This document shows, piece by piece, positions 43,275-54,597 of a DNA stretch of 64,000 bases. Position 1 is the stretch's first letter; each line of letters starts with the position of its first letter. The notes beneath the pieces are model-generated. The model was not told where the DNA came from and made no database searches. It worked only from the letters and a program-made list of their open reading frames with translations. The stretch lies in NCBI GenBank assembly GCA_014529385.2, contig CM043967.1:80858278-80922277 (forward strand), given 5' to 3'. The stretch is from Adiantum capillus-veneris. Its lineage: Eukaryota > Streptophyta > Polypodiopsida > Polypodiales > Pteridaceae. A program made the position numbers and the translations under genes.

Positions 43275-44833
43275 CTATCTGCCTTTTCTGCCACGTTCCT
43301 CAGCTGCTCTCGAACTCTCAGGCCTGTCGTCGTCTTTATCATTCTGTTCTTTCTGTGCTTTTTTGGGGCACTTCGCGGAGATATGTCCATGTTCCCCGCA
43401 TCCAAAGCACTTCCCCTCTCTGATGAAGCGAGCTCTCTCCTCAAGAGTAAGCTTCGGTTGTGCATCCTTTTTCTCTAGGTTGCTCTTTTTCTTTCTGCTT
43501 TCATTCCCAGAAGTCTGTTCGGCTCGTTGTGTCATGGCCTCATCTGTGGGATAGCTCAGATTGCCAGAGTGAATGGCAAAGCCCCGCTTAGCATGACTCA
43601 TCAACTCTTGAATAGAAGCTGGCTTCTGTTCCAAGCAGTGATCTCGGATCTCTGTAGGTAGACCCAAGGTAAACCGCTCAATCTGTTCTCTGAACGAGAT
43701 CTTCTTGAATGAAGAGGCGGGTAGAAAAGAGCTCCAGAATCTTTCACAGTAAGCATTGATTGTATCTTTCTTGGTCATTCGAAGATGGTTCCAAGCAGCT
43801 CGAATATCTCGTTCATATTCTTGCGTCAACCAAGAAGAAATAAAAAGCTTCTTAAATTTTAGCCATTTAACTGGCGCAGCCTTGTTTAAAAGAAGCGTGG
43901 ACCACCAAGTGCGAGCATTCCCCTTAAAGTAAGAGGCAGCTCTCCGAATCTTGGAGTGCTCTAAATAGCGTCCTCCCGCGAAAGCGATGTCAAACTGTTG
44001 TATAAAAGACAAAGCCTTCGAAGCATCCGAGTATCCTGAAAAAGTATCAAACTTGATCGAGTGGCCACCTGCCTTAAACTCTCGGACTTTCTTGCTTTTA
44101 TCTTCGAGAAAGTCATACTGGTTGGCTTTGTAAAAATTCTTCTTGTTCGCATAAAAGTTTCCGTCATCGAAATCTGAAGTGTCTGTAGACGAGTCTTCAG
44201 TCGAACTGTCAGTCACACTGGGCGAGATTAAGCCTTCTTTGCCTTTTTCTTGCCCTTTCCGAAGCTTTGTTTCTTGCTACCTTGTCTGTCTTCTTCGCTC
44301 AAATCTGAAGAGCTAGAAGAACTGTCAAAAGAAGAAGAAGAAGAACTGGGTACTCCTTCAAATCGAACACGCATCTTTTGTTTCTTTGCCTTGTCAAATG
44401 TCGACGGACAACCCAAATATCCCGAGAAGTCGACGCTTTTCTTCTGCTTTTTGCCGTGCTTTTTGGCTTTCTTTTGCGCGTCAAAAAGTTGAGCAATCCG
44501 TGCATCAACCACCTCTTGTAATTACTTCTCGATATACTGTTTGTGATTAGAAGGTTTCTTGAGAGCGGGTTCCAGAGGTGGTGTAGTGGTTTTCTGCCAC
44601 TGTGCATGCACTTCTTGAAAAGAAGTCTCGCTCATATATTTTGCCAATTTCGGATCCTTCGCAAAATTGAGCATCATCTTTGTTGCATCGCCAATCAATT
44701 GACAACGCTTCATCTCTCTTTGCTCCGCCTGAGTAGGCCGAGGCGGGCCATACTCTCTGTCTGAATCTTCGTTGTGATCCCTGCCCGCATCTCCAGATGC
44801 AGAGGGAGTCGACTGATCCTTGCGTAAAGCCAT
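43275..44833 (-). pseudogene. D gag, nearly complete
   Basis: Best preserved A-type gag in the window. It starts at ATG 44833 (MALRKDQSTPSASGDAG). One in-frame TAA occurs near 44522 and one frameshift near 44225. Domains: an acidic N-terminus; FAKDPKLAKYM helix region; Lys-rich stretch; poly-Ser/Asp tract (SSSSSSFDSSSSSSDLSEED); basic KKQSFGKGKKKAKKA; capsid domain (SFIQQFDIAFAGGRYLEHSK, GNARTWWSTLLLNK, SSWLTQEYERDIRAAW); and zinc knuckle CFGCGEHGHISAKC with all four ligands. It stops at 43275. Gag would assemble the particle and bind element RNA. Confidence 0.92.
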
Positions 44834-44892
44834 AGGTGCCGCGGAAAAAAAAAATTGGGGATCAGATTTCTCGTAGAAGAGAAATCGGCCGT

Positions 44893-44904
44893 GCTCTGAT
44901 ACCA
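44893..44904 (-). other. D primer binding site
   Basis: TGGTATCAGAGC on the minus strand, one base from the LTR end. Confidence 0.9.
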
Positions 44905-44905
44905 C

Positions 44906-45452
44906 TGTAACAGACTTGGACACTCCAAGTCAAGAATCAATCGCGACGGCACCATATTACCACTTCAAAACAATTCACAAATCACAATAGATTTACACTG
45001 GCCCGACGGAGTTCCGTGCCTAGAGATATTGGCCCCAAAGACTAGCGCCCCTTTCGGTATTTCTTTATTTATTAATCAATGTCAAAGTACAAGAGCGGTT
45101 AGGGTTTCACTCTTAGACTCTGCGTCCACATGCTCTGCAGAGTGAGCCCTAAACCGTGTATATAAAGATTACAAGGGATGCCCAAAAGCAGAGCCCCACA
45201 AGCTTGAAAGCAAAAGCAGATTCTCTCTCTCTCAATGAGAGCAACAAAAAGCAATTATCCCTTTCTCTCTTTCTATCTTCCAAAGCGTAGCCAAAAGCTG
45301 AGATTTGCATCGCTCAAAAAAAAAACCAAAAAAAACAAAACAAAAAAAATCCACCTCCGCGATTTTCAGAAATTAGGGTTTGCAAGAATTTTAGGGTTTT
45401 TGGCAAAAATTAGGGTTTCTATTGTCGGTAGCCACGTCATCACTTTGTGACA
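44906..45452 (-). repeat. D 5' LTR
   Basis: TGTCACAAAGTGATGACGTGGC (minus) to CTGTTACA. U3 holds three AAACCCTAA-type telo-box motifs (45366-45422), U3/R has TATATA (plus 45159-45164), then the shared GAAATACCGAAAGGGGCGC block (reverse, about 45046-45066) and the terminal hairpin (44913-44931). Confidence 0.92.
45159..45164 (-). promoter_or_regulatory. TATA box of D 5' LTR
   Basis: On the minus strand CTTTATATACACGG. The equivalent sequence is deleted from the D 3' LTR. Confidence 0.55.
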
Positions 45453-45457
45453 CGGCA

Positions 45458-45804
45458 TGTCCACCCGGAAACTAACAGATTTAAAAAAGATTATAAGTTG
45501 TTCCAACTTCTAGGGTACCCGTCCGATGGGGCCCTGGGGACATGAGTTATTAAAAAAGATCAAATTGCGTAAAGTACTGACGTGACAGGGTTGTACGGAT
45601 GCTTCCGCAAATTCTGCTAGCTGTTGGCGTCGCACTGTACAGAAATCCGCAATTTGCACTAGCAGCTTTTGGAGCGCTAGCTATAGAGCCATATGCTTTT
45701 GAGACTGAAGCTTTTCATGTAACTGCTTTTGAAAAGGCCTAGAACCTTTAAATATGTAACTGGGGTCTCTCTTCTTCCAGATTTGCCTGGGAGCAATGAG
45801 CAGA
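45458..45804 (+). repeat. LTR E, second part (truncated)
   Basis: Continuation of 39453-39475 beyond D. It includes a TGACGTGACAGG motif and GCTTTTGGAGCGCTAGC. It ends where a second LTR start (TGTCACAAACCG, F family) begins; its own 3' end and PBS are absent. Confidence 0.6.
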
Positions 45805-46290
45805 TGTCACAAACCGATGACATGGCATGACCTGATACACCCCTAGAATGATCATAAGCATTCCCATTCTGAATCCTTCAGGGGAATTTTCCAGTGCATT
45901 AAACCTATTTTCCCTATTTTTGACATTTTTCACTTATTTATTAAGTTACTTTTGTTAGAAAGTAGGTAGGGCAATTTTGCTAAGTTGTATATAAGCATAC
46001 CTAGCGCTAGCACTTTCTGGCAAAAGAGGCAGCAGGAGCACCTTGCTCAACAGGCAACTTCTCAGCAAGACCAACCCCCAAGACAACTTCGGCGACAGTA
46101 TACAGCAGATCAACCCTAGCGTTAGCAGATTCCCACAGCAACACAACAAATTTCCTAGCGTTAGCAGATTTCCCCGCAAGGTCAGTTTTCAGCCCTAGCG
46201 TTTTTGGTTTGCAGATCAACCCCATCGTTTTTGCAGATCTTCGCGACAAATTCAGCCCTAGAACCAGCGTTTTCAGTTTTCAGCAGTCAG
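45805..46290 (+). repeat. LTR F fragment with degenerate CTAGCGTT repeats
   Basis: Starts TGTCACAAACCGATGACATGGC. It shares CATTTTTCACTTAT and CTAGCGCTAGCACTTTCTGG with 63640-64000. The right half has repeated CCCTAGCGTTTTTG/GCAGATCA units. It is cut at about 46290 by G-type gag sequence. No coding seen. Confidence 0.6.
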
Positions 46291-46411
46291 ACATCACACT
46301 TGTTGAAGCTCCTCTTCAACGCTTCTTCCTTGGCTTGACATGGTTCTTCCCGTTCTTCCCGGAATCGTCCATCTTTGCAGAGAAAGAGAGGAGTCCAAGC
46401 TCTGATACCAC
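46291..46411 (-). pseudogene. Second G copy: PBS and first codons of gag only
   Basis: On the minus strand this reads a PBS (TGGTATCAGAGC, plus 46399-46410), a leader, then an ATG-initiated GRSVEEELQQV-type gag start like that at 52349. It lies beyond the G 3' LTR, so the LTR is followed by a second, truncated internal region. The 3' boundary abuts LTR F. Confidence 0.85.
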
Positions 46412-47678
46412 TGTCACAAAACGGGAGCGTACGCGAGCACTTAGAAAATCTGAAAATTATAATTCTTTGAAAACATGAGAGAAGGGAGAAGATCGACACA
46501 GTATTGGGGACCAGAAGATGGGCTGGTCCCCCCACCGGTAAGAGTATTCTTTTATTCAGGGAGAATTCTTATACAAGCACGAGAACCCGAGGAAACCCCT
46601 CCGTTCTGTAGTCTTACACCCGAATGTCGTGCTTTCCCATAAAGGGCTTGGGCACAAGGCCGTTCCTTCCCGTGAGGGACTTAGGCGTGAAGCCGTACTT
46701 TCCCGTAAGGGACTTAGGCGTGAAGCCGTACTTCTCGTGAGACGGGAGATTCCTGCAAAACAAACCACACAAAGCAGCAATTCTCAATGCGTATCAACAC
46801 CTTATACCTGTCGCTCCTTGCTCGGAGAATCAACCTCCGTACTCAGTCGTCACGCGAGCACTTGCAAATTCCGTCGCTAGTCTCTGCTCCAGAATCGCAG
46901 CGCTTGCACTTCCTGCTGCTTCCGGCTCCTCCAAACTGAAACGCTGGCTACCCTTTTTATAGGGTCTGACACCCAGCAGGAATAGGGGTCCAAAAGTAGA
47001 GCTTGGTGCTCCTAGAGAGAGGAGAGAGAAAATCGTGTTTTTTAGAGAGAGGAGAGAGAGATCGCAATTCAGCCCCCCTGCGTAGCTTTTAGCGCTGGCT
47101 TTTTTTTAAAGGGCCTTCTTGCTTTATTTTATTAATAAAAGCCCGGTCACTTAAAAGTGACCAATCACTTTAATAAAATAAAGTGTGAACCTGTTCAAAC
47201 TTTAAAAACTCACTTAGTGAAAACAATGCTATACGAACACATTCCAGGCGTCCCCGGGTGCAGGACACAACACAGATGCAATGCAGACACAGACTCCTCG
47301 CGGGAAAACATCTGTCCTCCCGCGATTGTTCCTGCTTTTCGTAAAAAGCTTCATTGAAGCCATCTTTATTCTTGTGCTTGCGTTCTTACGCGTATTTTCT
47401 TACTCAATTCGGATTTCGTCCTTAGCCTACGGGATGCCCCCTTACTGATGCACCCGTCACCGCATCAGAGGCACTCGTAACCCGGCCCTTTCCACCGAAC
47501 TTACGGAAACTCCTTCGCGATGTTTACCGTCACCCATCAAATGACACATCAGAGTTGTCCGTTCTTGATGGCAGTTCCTGTAGCTACAATCTTTCTAACA
47601 GTTCTTAGTGCACATAATAAAATATCCTAAAAAAGAGATTTAATCATTCAAAATAAGAAAATAGTCCAATTAGCAACA
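46412..47678 (-). repeat. G 3' LTR (shared with the truncated second copy)
   Basis: 1267 bp; minus-strand TGTTGCTAATTGGAC to GTTTTGTGACA. It contains tandem CGTAAGGGACTTAGGC-type units (46650-46740) and the short ATTAATAAAAGCCC stretch. Near-identical to 52408-53705. Confidence 0.92.
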
Positions 47679-47689
47679 TCCCTCTGGCT

Positions 47690-50600
47690 TCTAAACAATT
47701 GACCTCAACTGTAGTGCTTGGACATATACCTCCAGTATCTCGGGATAAGCTGCTAATTCCTCCTGCGTCATCCACTGAGCATCTAGATTCGAATAGTTCT
47801 TAAACTGAACCAAATACTTCCGTGTTATCTTTCCGGATTTGAGAGACCGCTCATGATGACTTACTATCTGCTACGGTTGGAGTATTTCTTCTGTTTCCTC
47901 AACCTCAGGAGGTTCCTCAGCGCTAGGCTGGCGGTCCTACATACGGCCGGAGTAAACTGACATGGAAAGCATTATGGATCTTCCAATTAGGCGGTAGCTC
48001 TAATCGGAAAGCGACATCATTCACTCGCTCAGTGATCTTAAACGGCCCATAATAACGGGTAGAAAGTTTTACCACTTTCCCCTTATGAGACGCTTGTTTC
48101 TTAAGTCTTGCCTTCTCAAACTTAAGTAAGACTAACTGTCCAACTGTTAAGTCTAGATTCCTTTTGTACTTGTCTGCAGCTTTCTTATGCTTTTCCTGAG
48201 AGCGTAGAATAGCTCTCCTAACTTGCCTGTAGGCGGTGTCCAAATTCCGAACAAATTCATCTGCTGCAAAGATCTTATCCTTAGTTAAAAGGATGGGTGG
48301 AAGCAAAGGCTTACCATAAAGAATCTCAAAAGGTGCTTTCCCCGTCGATGAGTGTATGGTATTGTTATACGCATACTCGACAAGAGGCAAATATTTCTCC
48401 CAGTCAGATTGTCGGTCTGACACATAAGCTTTTAACATATCCAATACTATGGAATTGGCTATCTCACTTTGCCCGTCCGTTTGAGGATGGTAGGCAGATG
48501 AAAAATTCAGCTTTGTACCAAGATTATCCATCAAGGCACGCCAAAAATTTCCTATCATGCAAGGATCTCGATCACTCACAATTGACTTAGGCATTCCATG
48601 ATGCTTAAAGATCTGTGCCACGAAGACCCTAGCCATATGATCTGCTTTGATCGTTTTCTTGACTGGTATAAAGTGTGCTTGCTTGCTAAACCTGTCCACA
48701 ATCGTCCAGATCGCGTCATTTCCAGTCTGAGTTCTAGGGAGGTCCATGATGAAGACCGTGGCAATATTTTCCCAAGGTTCATTAGGCACAGGCAAAGGTT
48801 GTAGCAACCCGGGCGTCTTATGCCGATCATACTTCACTTTTTCGCAAACCAAACATTCCCTGACATACTTATCAATGTCTGCTTTAAGGCTAGGCCAAAA
48901 GAAATATCTTTCCATTGCTAAGGTTGTAGGGAGAATACCCCGATGACCCGCATAAGGCGAAGCGTGTGCTTCATCCATGATCTTCTTTCTTAATGGTTCC
49001 GCCACACATATGGCCTGATGGTGATAGAGATAACCGTCCCGATGGAATAGGGAAACTCATTCTCTCCACGATGTAGCTTTCCCCAGATGGTGGAGAAGTC
49101 TGGATCATTCGGATATAAATCCGGTAGTGCTTCTAATTCTTGGTGATACACCGAAGTGATAGCGTTCACCCTTGGCCGCCTAGACAGTGCGTCTGCGACT
49201 ACATTCTTACTCCCAGCCGTGTGAAGGATCTGGAAGTGAAACATAGACAAAAAGTTTGCCCACCTCATCTGCTTCTCAGATAGTTTCCTTCGCATAAGAA
49301 AATACCGCAAACTCTGGTGATCAGTCTTGATCACAAAATCCGCTCCTAGAAGGTAGTGCTTCCAGTTGGATAAGGCGTAAATCACAGCCGTGAGTTCCTT
49401 TTCGTAGATTGATGCATGCAACTCTGCATCCTTAAGCCGTCTGCTTTCATAAGCCACTGCATGGCCTTCTTGGTTTAACACTGCTCCGATGCAATCACCT
49501 GAAGCATCGCAATGAACCTCAAATGGTTTCCTTAAGTCAGGCACTATCAAAATAGGTCCATGGCTTAGCAAGTACTTGAGCCGATCAAAAGCTCCTTGTT
49601 GTCTCGATCCCCATCTGAAAGGAATCTTCTTCTTTGTCAAGTCATGAAGTGGTCCTGCTACATGAGCAAATCCTCGGACAAACCTTCGATAATATGAACA
49701 TAATCCCAGAAAGCTACGTACATCATGTACCGTAGTGGGAATAGGCCAATCTTCTACCACTCGGATCTTGGCAGGATCCATACTCACTTTATTGTGGGAG
49801 ACTATATGGCCGAGATAGTGTATCTCAGAGAGAAAGAACTCGCTCTTCTTTGCATTCACATACAACTCATGCTTTCGCAATTCTTGAAACACTAAGTCCA
49901 AGTGCTTCCGATGTTCCTCTTCTGACGTAGAGAAGATGAGTATGTCGTCAAAGAATACTCCCGTAAAAGCTCGATACGGGCTGAAAATGCGGTCCATCAT
50001 GCGATTGAACGTCGAAGGAGCATTGGTCAAGCCGAAAGGCATTACCAAGAATTCATATAGTCCAAAGGTTGTCCGGAAAGCAGTCTTATGGACATCCTCA
50101 GGGGCGATCCGTATCTGATGATACCCACTCTTTAAGTCTATGCGACTAAAGACACTTGCACCCTGCAACTTATCAAGTATATCATCAATCCAAGGGATCG
50201 GAAAGCGATTCTTGATTGTGATCTTGTTTAAAGACCGATAGTCTATGCACATTCGAAACGTGCCATCTTTCTTCTGCACCAGTAGAACTGGAGAGCAGTA
50301 GGGTGAAGCACTTGGCCGTACTAACCCTTTCTCTAGAAGCTCGTTGACTTGCTTCAAAATTTCCTCTTGCTGAACAAGACTTACCCGATAAGGGGGTTGA
50401 TTGGGAGGCGAGCTACCCGGTATGAGATCTATGTGGTGATCTTCCGAGCGTACCGCAGGGAGTTCATCAAGAAGTGTTTCCGTGAAACAATCCTTGTACT
50501 TTTCAATAAATTGAAGACGCTTAATTTCCAAACTAGAGAGAGAGTCCCTACTAGTTTTATCCTTTGCAAAAATAAAGTAAGCAGAAACACACTTCTTCAT

Positions 50601-51109
50601 TTCTTTCTTAATGGAGATATGGCTTACAATTGGGAACTGCCAATCTCCTGCATCAGCTTAAATCTTTATCCCCATGATCAAAAGTGAGGGTCTTTTCCAC
50701 ATAATCGGGAATAGGTGTCATGTGAAAGTGCCATGGCATACCCAAGATGATATCACATCCCTCGATAGGTGCCATCAAAAATGATTCGCGGTCCTTGTAC
50801 TCACCAATCCGAAGATTGAGCTGTCCTTGCACGGGAGTTGCATTGGTTGTCAACCCCTCGAATGCCGATCCGGATGTAACCGATGTGCCAAGCTGAGCCG
50901 ATGTGAGGCACAAACGTTCCGCAGTATCCAGGGAGATGAAGTTATCCGTGGATCCTGGATCATAAAGAATCAGTACTCGCTCGTTGTTCAAAGACCCCCA
51001 ACCCTTCAGAAGTTGACGCTTCCCTTTCTCTATTTCTGTGTTTCCTTGAACATCTCGAATGGAGTTCGAGCTTGGTGGTGCGGGTTCCTTCCTTGCTTTC
51101 TCTTGCCTC
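47690..51109 (-). pseudogene. G pol: protease, RT, RNase H, integrase, chromodomain
   Basis: Protease: LYDPGSTDNFIS near 50940-50970 (triad D-P-G). A 536-codon frame (50600-48990) holds RT with KKDGTFRMCIDYRSLNK, FSRIDLKSGYHQI and FFDD at about residues 216-219, then RNase H (HCDASGDCIGAVL, YEKELTAVIYAL, TDHQSLRYF). A frameshift near 49050 leads to a 360-codon integrase frame (49005-47923): zinc finger AGHRG...CLVCEK, core ATVFIMDL where sisters have MDF (first catalytic Asp replaced by Val), SDRDPC, and QSEIAN with the Glu. After a stop and shift the tail (47940-47700) encodes RKYLVQFKNYSNLDAQWMTQEEL, chromodomain-like. Integrase is predicted dead. Confidence 0.92.
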
Positions 51110-52349
51110 GTACAGGCTTGCTCTTGTCGTTGCTGCTTTAGCGGGCAGTCACGTTTCATATGTCCTTTCTCGCCACAGTAGAAGCATCTTCCTTCCTCTC
51201 TGAAAGTTTGAAGTTGAGTAGGAGAAAGGTACTTAGTTCGCTTGCCAGTGCCCTCTGGCTTCTTAGAATGATCATCATCTCTAGATGGAGGACGTTTTCT
51301 TCCTTGGCCCCCTTGGTCATCGTAGACCCCTCTTTGTCTTGCACGGTAAGTGCTATGCTCCATCTTTCTGGGCGTCCCAGTTGAGTGCAAATCCTCAGCA
51401 ATGATTGCTGACTCCATCATCCTCTGAAGAGTATCATGCGGATACACCTTCATACTCTTTCGAAGCTGCGGTTAGAGACCCACTTCGAACTTTCGTTTCT
51501 TTTCCTCGTCGGCAATCTTCATGAAGGGAGTGACCTTCAGAAGAACCGACCAATACTTGTCCACATAGGTCGTTACTCTTTCCTGTTCCTTCTGGGCAAG
51601 CCAGTCCCATTCCTTCCGTATGTCCTGCTCGAAGTCAGGCGGAGAAATTGTTCATAAAATTCAGATTTGAAGCTCTCCCAAGTTCTGGCCTGAGAACCTT
51701 CCAGAATCTTGGCTAACCACCAATTACTTGCCGTTTCCTTGAGGTGCATCCCCACATGGCATAATTTGGATATTACTGTGAAGTGCCCATTGGTAAAGGC
51801 GACTTCAAACTGTCTGATGAAGGACAGTGCTTTGGAGACGTCTCTCCGTCCGTTGTAGGTTTCGAACTTGATGTCCTTGTCGCCTGATTTGAAGACTCTC
51901 ATGCGATGTTGAGACTTGCGACCATGCTTCTTGAATCGAGGTTTATCTGTAGGTTGATGTAGGGTAGTGGCAATAGTAGCGGCTTCCTTCTTATGACGAG
52001 ATGATCGAGAAGTAGAAGTATAATCAGGAGGGTAAGATGGAGATGAGATAGAGATGTCCTTACTCTCGTCTAGCAAAGAGAGCGCTTTTTCCTTGCCTTT
52101 CCTTGAAGTAGGCCGTTCATTCCGATCCGTAGATCCTTTGTGCACCTCGGCACATTCTTCTTCTCTTGCCTCCTGTGGTCTCACGCCAACACGGTTGTCT
52201 GGATGCTTGGCTGCATCAGTTCCATTCGTTTTCTTCATTCCGCCCAAAAGCTTTTGGATGTCTTGCAACAGTAAGATTTGTTGCAACTCCGCAAGCTGAG
52301 CTTGCACTTGTTGAAGCTCCTCTTCAACGCTTCTCCCTTGCCTCGACAT
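51110..52349 (-). pseudogene. G gag
   Basis: The start is ATG 52349 (MSRQGRSVEEELQQVQAQ) with a short predicted coiled coil (ELQQVQAQLAELQQILLLQ). Capsid region: LSFIRQFEVAFTNGHF and ETASNWWLAKILEG (about 51730-51850). A frameshift near 51625 and an in-frame TAA near 51477 interrupt it. A zinc knuckle CFYCGEKGHMKRDC lies at 51186-51145, complete. It lacks the poly-Ser tract of the A/D gags. Confidence 0.9.
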
Positions 52350-52394
52350 GGTTCTTCCCGGAATCGTCCTTCTTTGCAGAAAAGAGGAGTCCGA

Positions 52395-52406
52395 GCTCTA
52401 ATACCA
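52395..52406 (-). other. G primer binding site (one change)
   Basis: Minus TGGTATTAGAGC, one mismatch from the tRNA-Met site. The second copy at 46399-46410 is perfect. Confidence 0.85.
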
Positions 52407-52407
52407 C

Positions 52408-53705
52408 TGTCACAAAACGGGAGCGTACACAAGCACTTAGAAAATCTGAAAATTATAATTCTTTGAAAACATGAGAGAAGGGAGAAGATCGACACAGTAT
52501 TGGGGACCAGAAGATGGGCTGGTCCCCCCCCCCCCCCCCCCCCCCCCTGTTAAGAGTATTCTTTTATTCAGGGAGAATTCTTATACAAGCACGAGAACCC
52601 GAGGAAACCTCTCCGTTCTGTAGTCTTAGACCCGAATGTCGTGCTTTCCCGTAAAGGGCTTGGGCACAAGGCCGTTCCTTCCCGTGAGGGACTTAGGCGC
52701 GAAGCCGTACTTTCCCGTAAGGGACTTAGGCGTGAAGCCGTACTTCTCGTGAGACGGGAGATTCTGCAAATCAAACCACACAAAGCAGCAATTCTCAATG
52801 CGTATCAACACATTATACCTGTCGCTCCTTGCTCGGAGAATCAACCTCCGTACTCAGTCGTCACGCGAGCACTTGCAAATTCCGTCGCTAATCTCTGCTC
52901 CAGAATCCCAGCGCTTGCACTTCCTGTTGCTTCCGGCTCCTGTAAACTGAAACGCTGGCTACCCTTTCTATAGGGTCTGACACCCGACAGGAATAGGGGT
53001 CCAAAAGCAGAGCTTGGCACTCCTAGAGAGAGGAGAGAGAAAATCGTGTTTTTTAGAGAGAGGAGAGAGAGATCGTAATTCAACCCCCTTGTGTAGGTTT
53101 TAGCACTGGCTTTTTTTTTAAGGGCCTTGCTTGCTTTATTTTATTAATAAAAGCCTGGTCACTTAAAAGTGACCCGCCACTTTAATAAAATAAAGTGTGA
53201 ACCTGTTCAAACTTTAAAAACTCACTTAGTTAGTGAAAACAATGCTATACAAACACATTCCAGGCGTCCCCGGGTGCAGGACACGACACAGATGCAATGC
53301 AGACACAGACTCCTCGCGGGAAAACATCTGTCCTCCCGCGATTGTTCTTGCTTTTCGTAAAAAGCTTCATTGAAGCCATCTTTATTCTTGTGCTTGCGTT
53401 CTTACGCGTATTTTCTTACTCAGTTCGGATTTCGTCCTTAGCCTACGGGATGCCCCCTTACTGATACACCCGTCACCCATCATGTGACGCATCAAAGGCA
53501 CTCGTAACCAAGCCCTTTCCAGCGAACTTACGGAAACTCCTTCGCGATGTTTACCGTCACCCATCAAAGGACACATCAGAGTTGTCCGTTCCTGATGGCA
53601 GTTCCTGTAGCTACAATCTTTTTAACAGTTCTTAGTGCACATAAGAAAATATCCTAAAAAAGAGATTTAATCATTAAAAATAAGAAAATAGTCCAATTAG
53701 CAACA
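52408..53705 (-). repeat. G 5' LTR
   Basis: 1298 bp. It differs from the 3' LTR by a poly-C tract of 24 C (52524-52547, versus six at the same place in the other copy) and scattered changes. Confidence 0.92.
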
Positions 53706-53866
53706 CGTGCACATCTAACCCTATGTGCATGTGGACAAGCTACTTCAGGTCTAGGGTTAAGGTAAGCTTAGGAAGAACAAGCTTAGGAAGTGTTCTGGCA
53801 CCTTTAAGAGTCTATTCGCAGGCCGTGCATGTCCAGACACTTAAGAGTAGTTGCATATCCTCTGGT
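53706..53866. other. Unassigned spacer
   Basis: 161 bp between G and the inverted LTR end. It contains a small direct repeat AAGCTTAGGAAG (twice, near 53766-53790). No coding seen. Confidence 0.5.
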
Positions 53867-53955
53867 TGTAAGAGACTTGGACACTCCAAGTCGAGAATCT
53901 ACCGCGACACCACAAATAATCACTTCAAACAATTCACAATTGATTCGACACTAGC
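53867..53955 (-). repeat. Inverted LTR A end
   Basis: TGTAAGAGACTTGGACACTCC to GACACTAGCCCG is the reverse complement of the last about 90 bp of LTR A. It abuts head-on the plus-oriented A3 LTR at a CCCGG overlap. Confidence 0.8.
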
Positions 53956-54535
53956 CCGGAAATTACGGGCAGAATGTGACGTGGCACTGCTGACGCGGCT
54001 TACAGTACGGACGTCGTGCTGACATGTACGGACCTCCGCGATTTGCGGCGCATCTCACGGGCTTGATGATGTGGCAGCAATAACGACAGTTTGCTTTTCT
54101 GGCTGCTTTTGTCTACACAGGAGAAAATCCTACGCAAAAGCTTTAGTAGCTTTTGGGCATTACTTTAATTCCCTTAGAGAGGGCTTGTGAGAGAGACAGC
54201 TTTATATTTTTTTTGAAGAGGCTTTTTGAAACAGCTTTTGGGGCTTTGCTTTTGGCATCCCTTGTAAACTCTTTAAATTGGTCTTTTGGGCTCCCACTCT
54301 GCAGAGCATCTGGGCGCAGAGTCTGAGAATGAGACTCAAAGGCTCGCTTGTACTTTGAGTTGCAGATTAATATAAAAAGAAATACCGAAAGGGGCGCCAG
54401 TCTTTGGGGCCAATATCTCTAGGCACGAAACTCCGTTGGGCCAATGTCGAATCAATTGTGAAATGTGAATTGTTTGAAGTGATTATTTGTGGTGTCGCGG
54501 TAGATTCTCGACTTGGAGTGTCCAAGTCTGTTACA
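53953..54535 (+). repeat. A3 5' LTR (5'-truncated)
   Basis: Aligns with 63010-63597. It ends with the hairpin GACTTGGA-GTG-TCCAAGTC and TGTTACA, and carries the block GAAATACCGAAAGGGGCGCC at 54379-54398. Confidence 0.9.
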
Positions 54536-54536
54536 A

Positions 54537-54548
54537 TGGTATCAGAGC
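54537..54548 (+). other. A3 primer binding site
   Basis: TGGTATCAGAGC, one base after the LTR. Confidence 0.9.
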
Positions 54549-54597
54549 GTGGCCGATTTCTCTCATACGGGAAATCCGATCTTTTTACGCAACACCT

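Larger units (their letters stand above)
39476..45452 (-). mobile_element. D: gypsy chromovirus inserted in LTR E
   Basis: 5.98-kb minus-strand element with a 5' LTR (44906-45452), PBS (44893-44904), gag, decayed pol, polypurine tract (complement of 39900-39909) and 3' LTR (39476-39897). Perfect target duplications CGGCA lie at 39471-39475 and 45453-45457. Its LTR 3' end and coding sequence are close to the A family; its U3 differs and carries telo-box motifs. Confidence 0.93.
46412..53705 (-). mobile_element. G: long-LTR gypsy chromovirus
   Basis: 7.29-kb minus-strand element with a 5' LTR (52408-53705), PBS (52395-52406), gag, pol, purine tract (complement of 47679-47692) and 3' LTR (46412-47678). 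Because another G internal fragment continues past the 3' LTR, no target duplication can be tested on that side. The right flank begins CGTGC. The pol frames are the longest uninterrupted ones after those of C. Confidence 0.9.
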
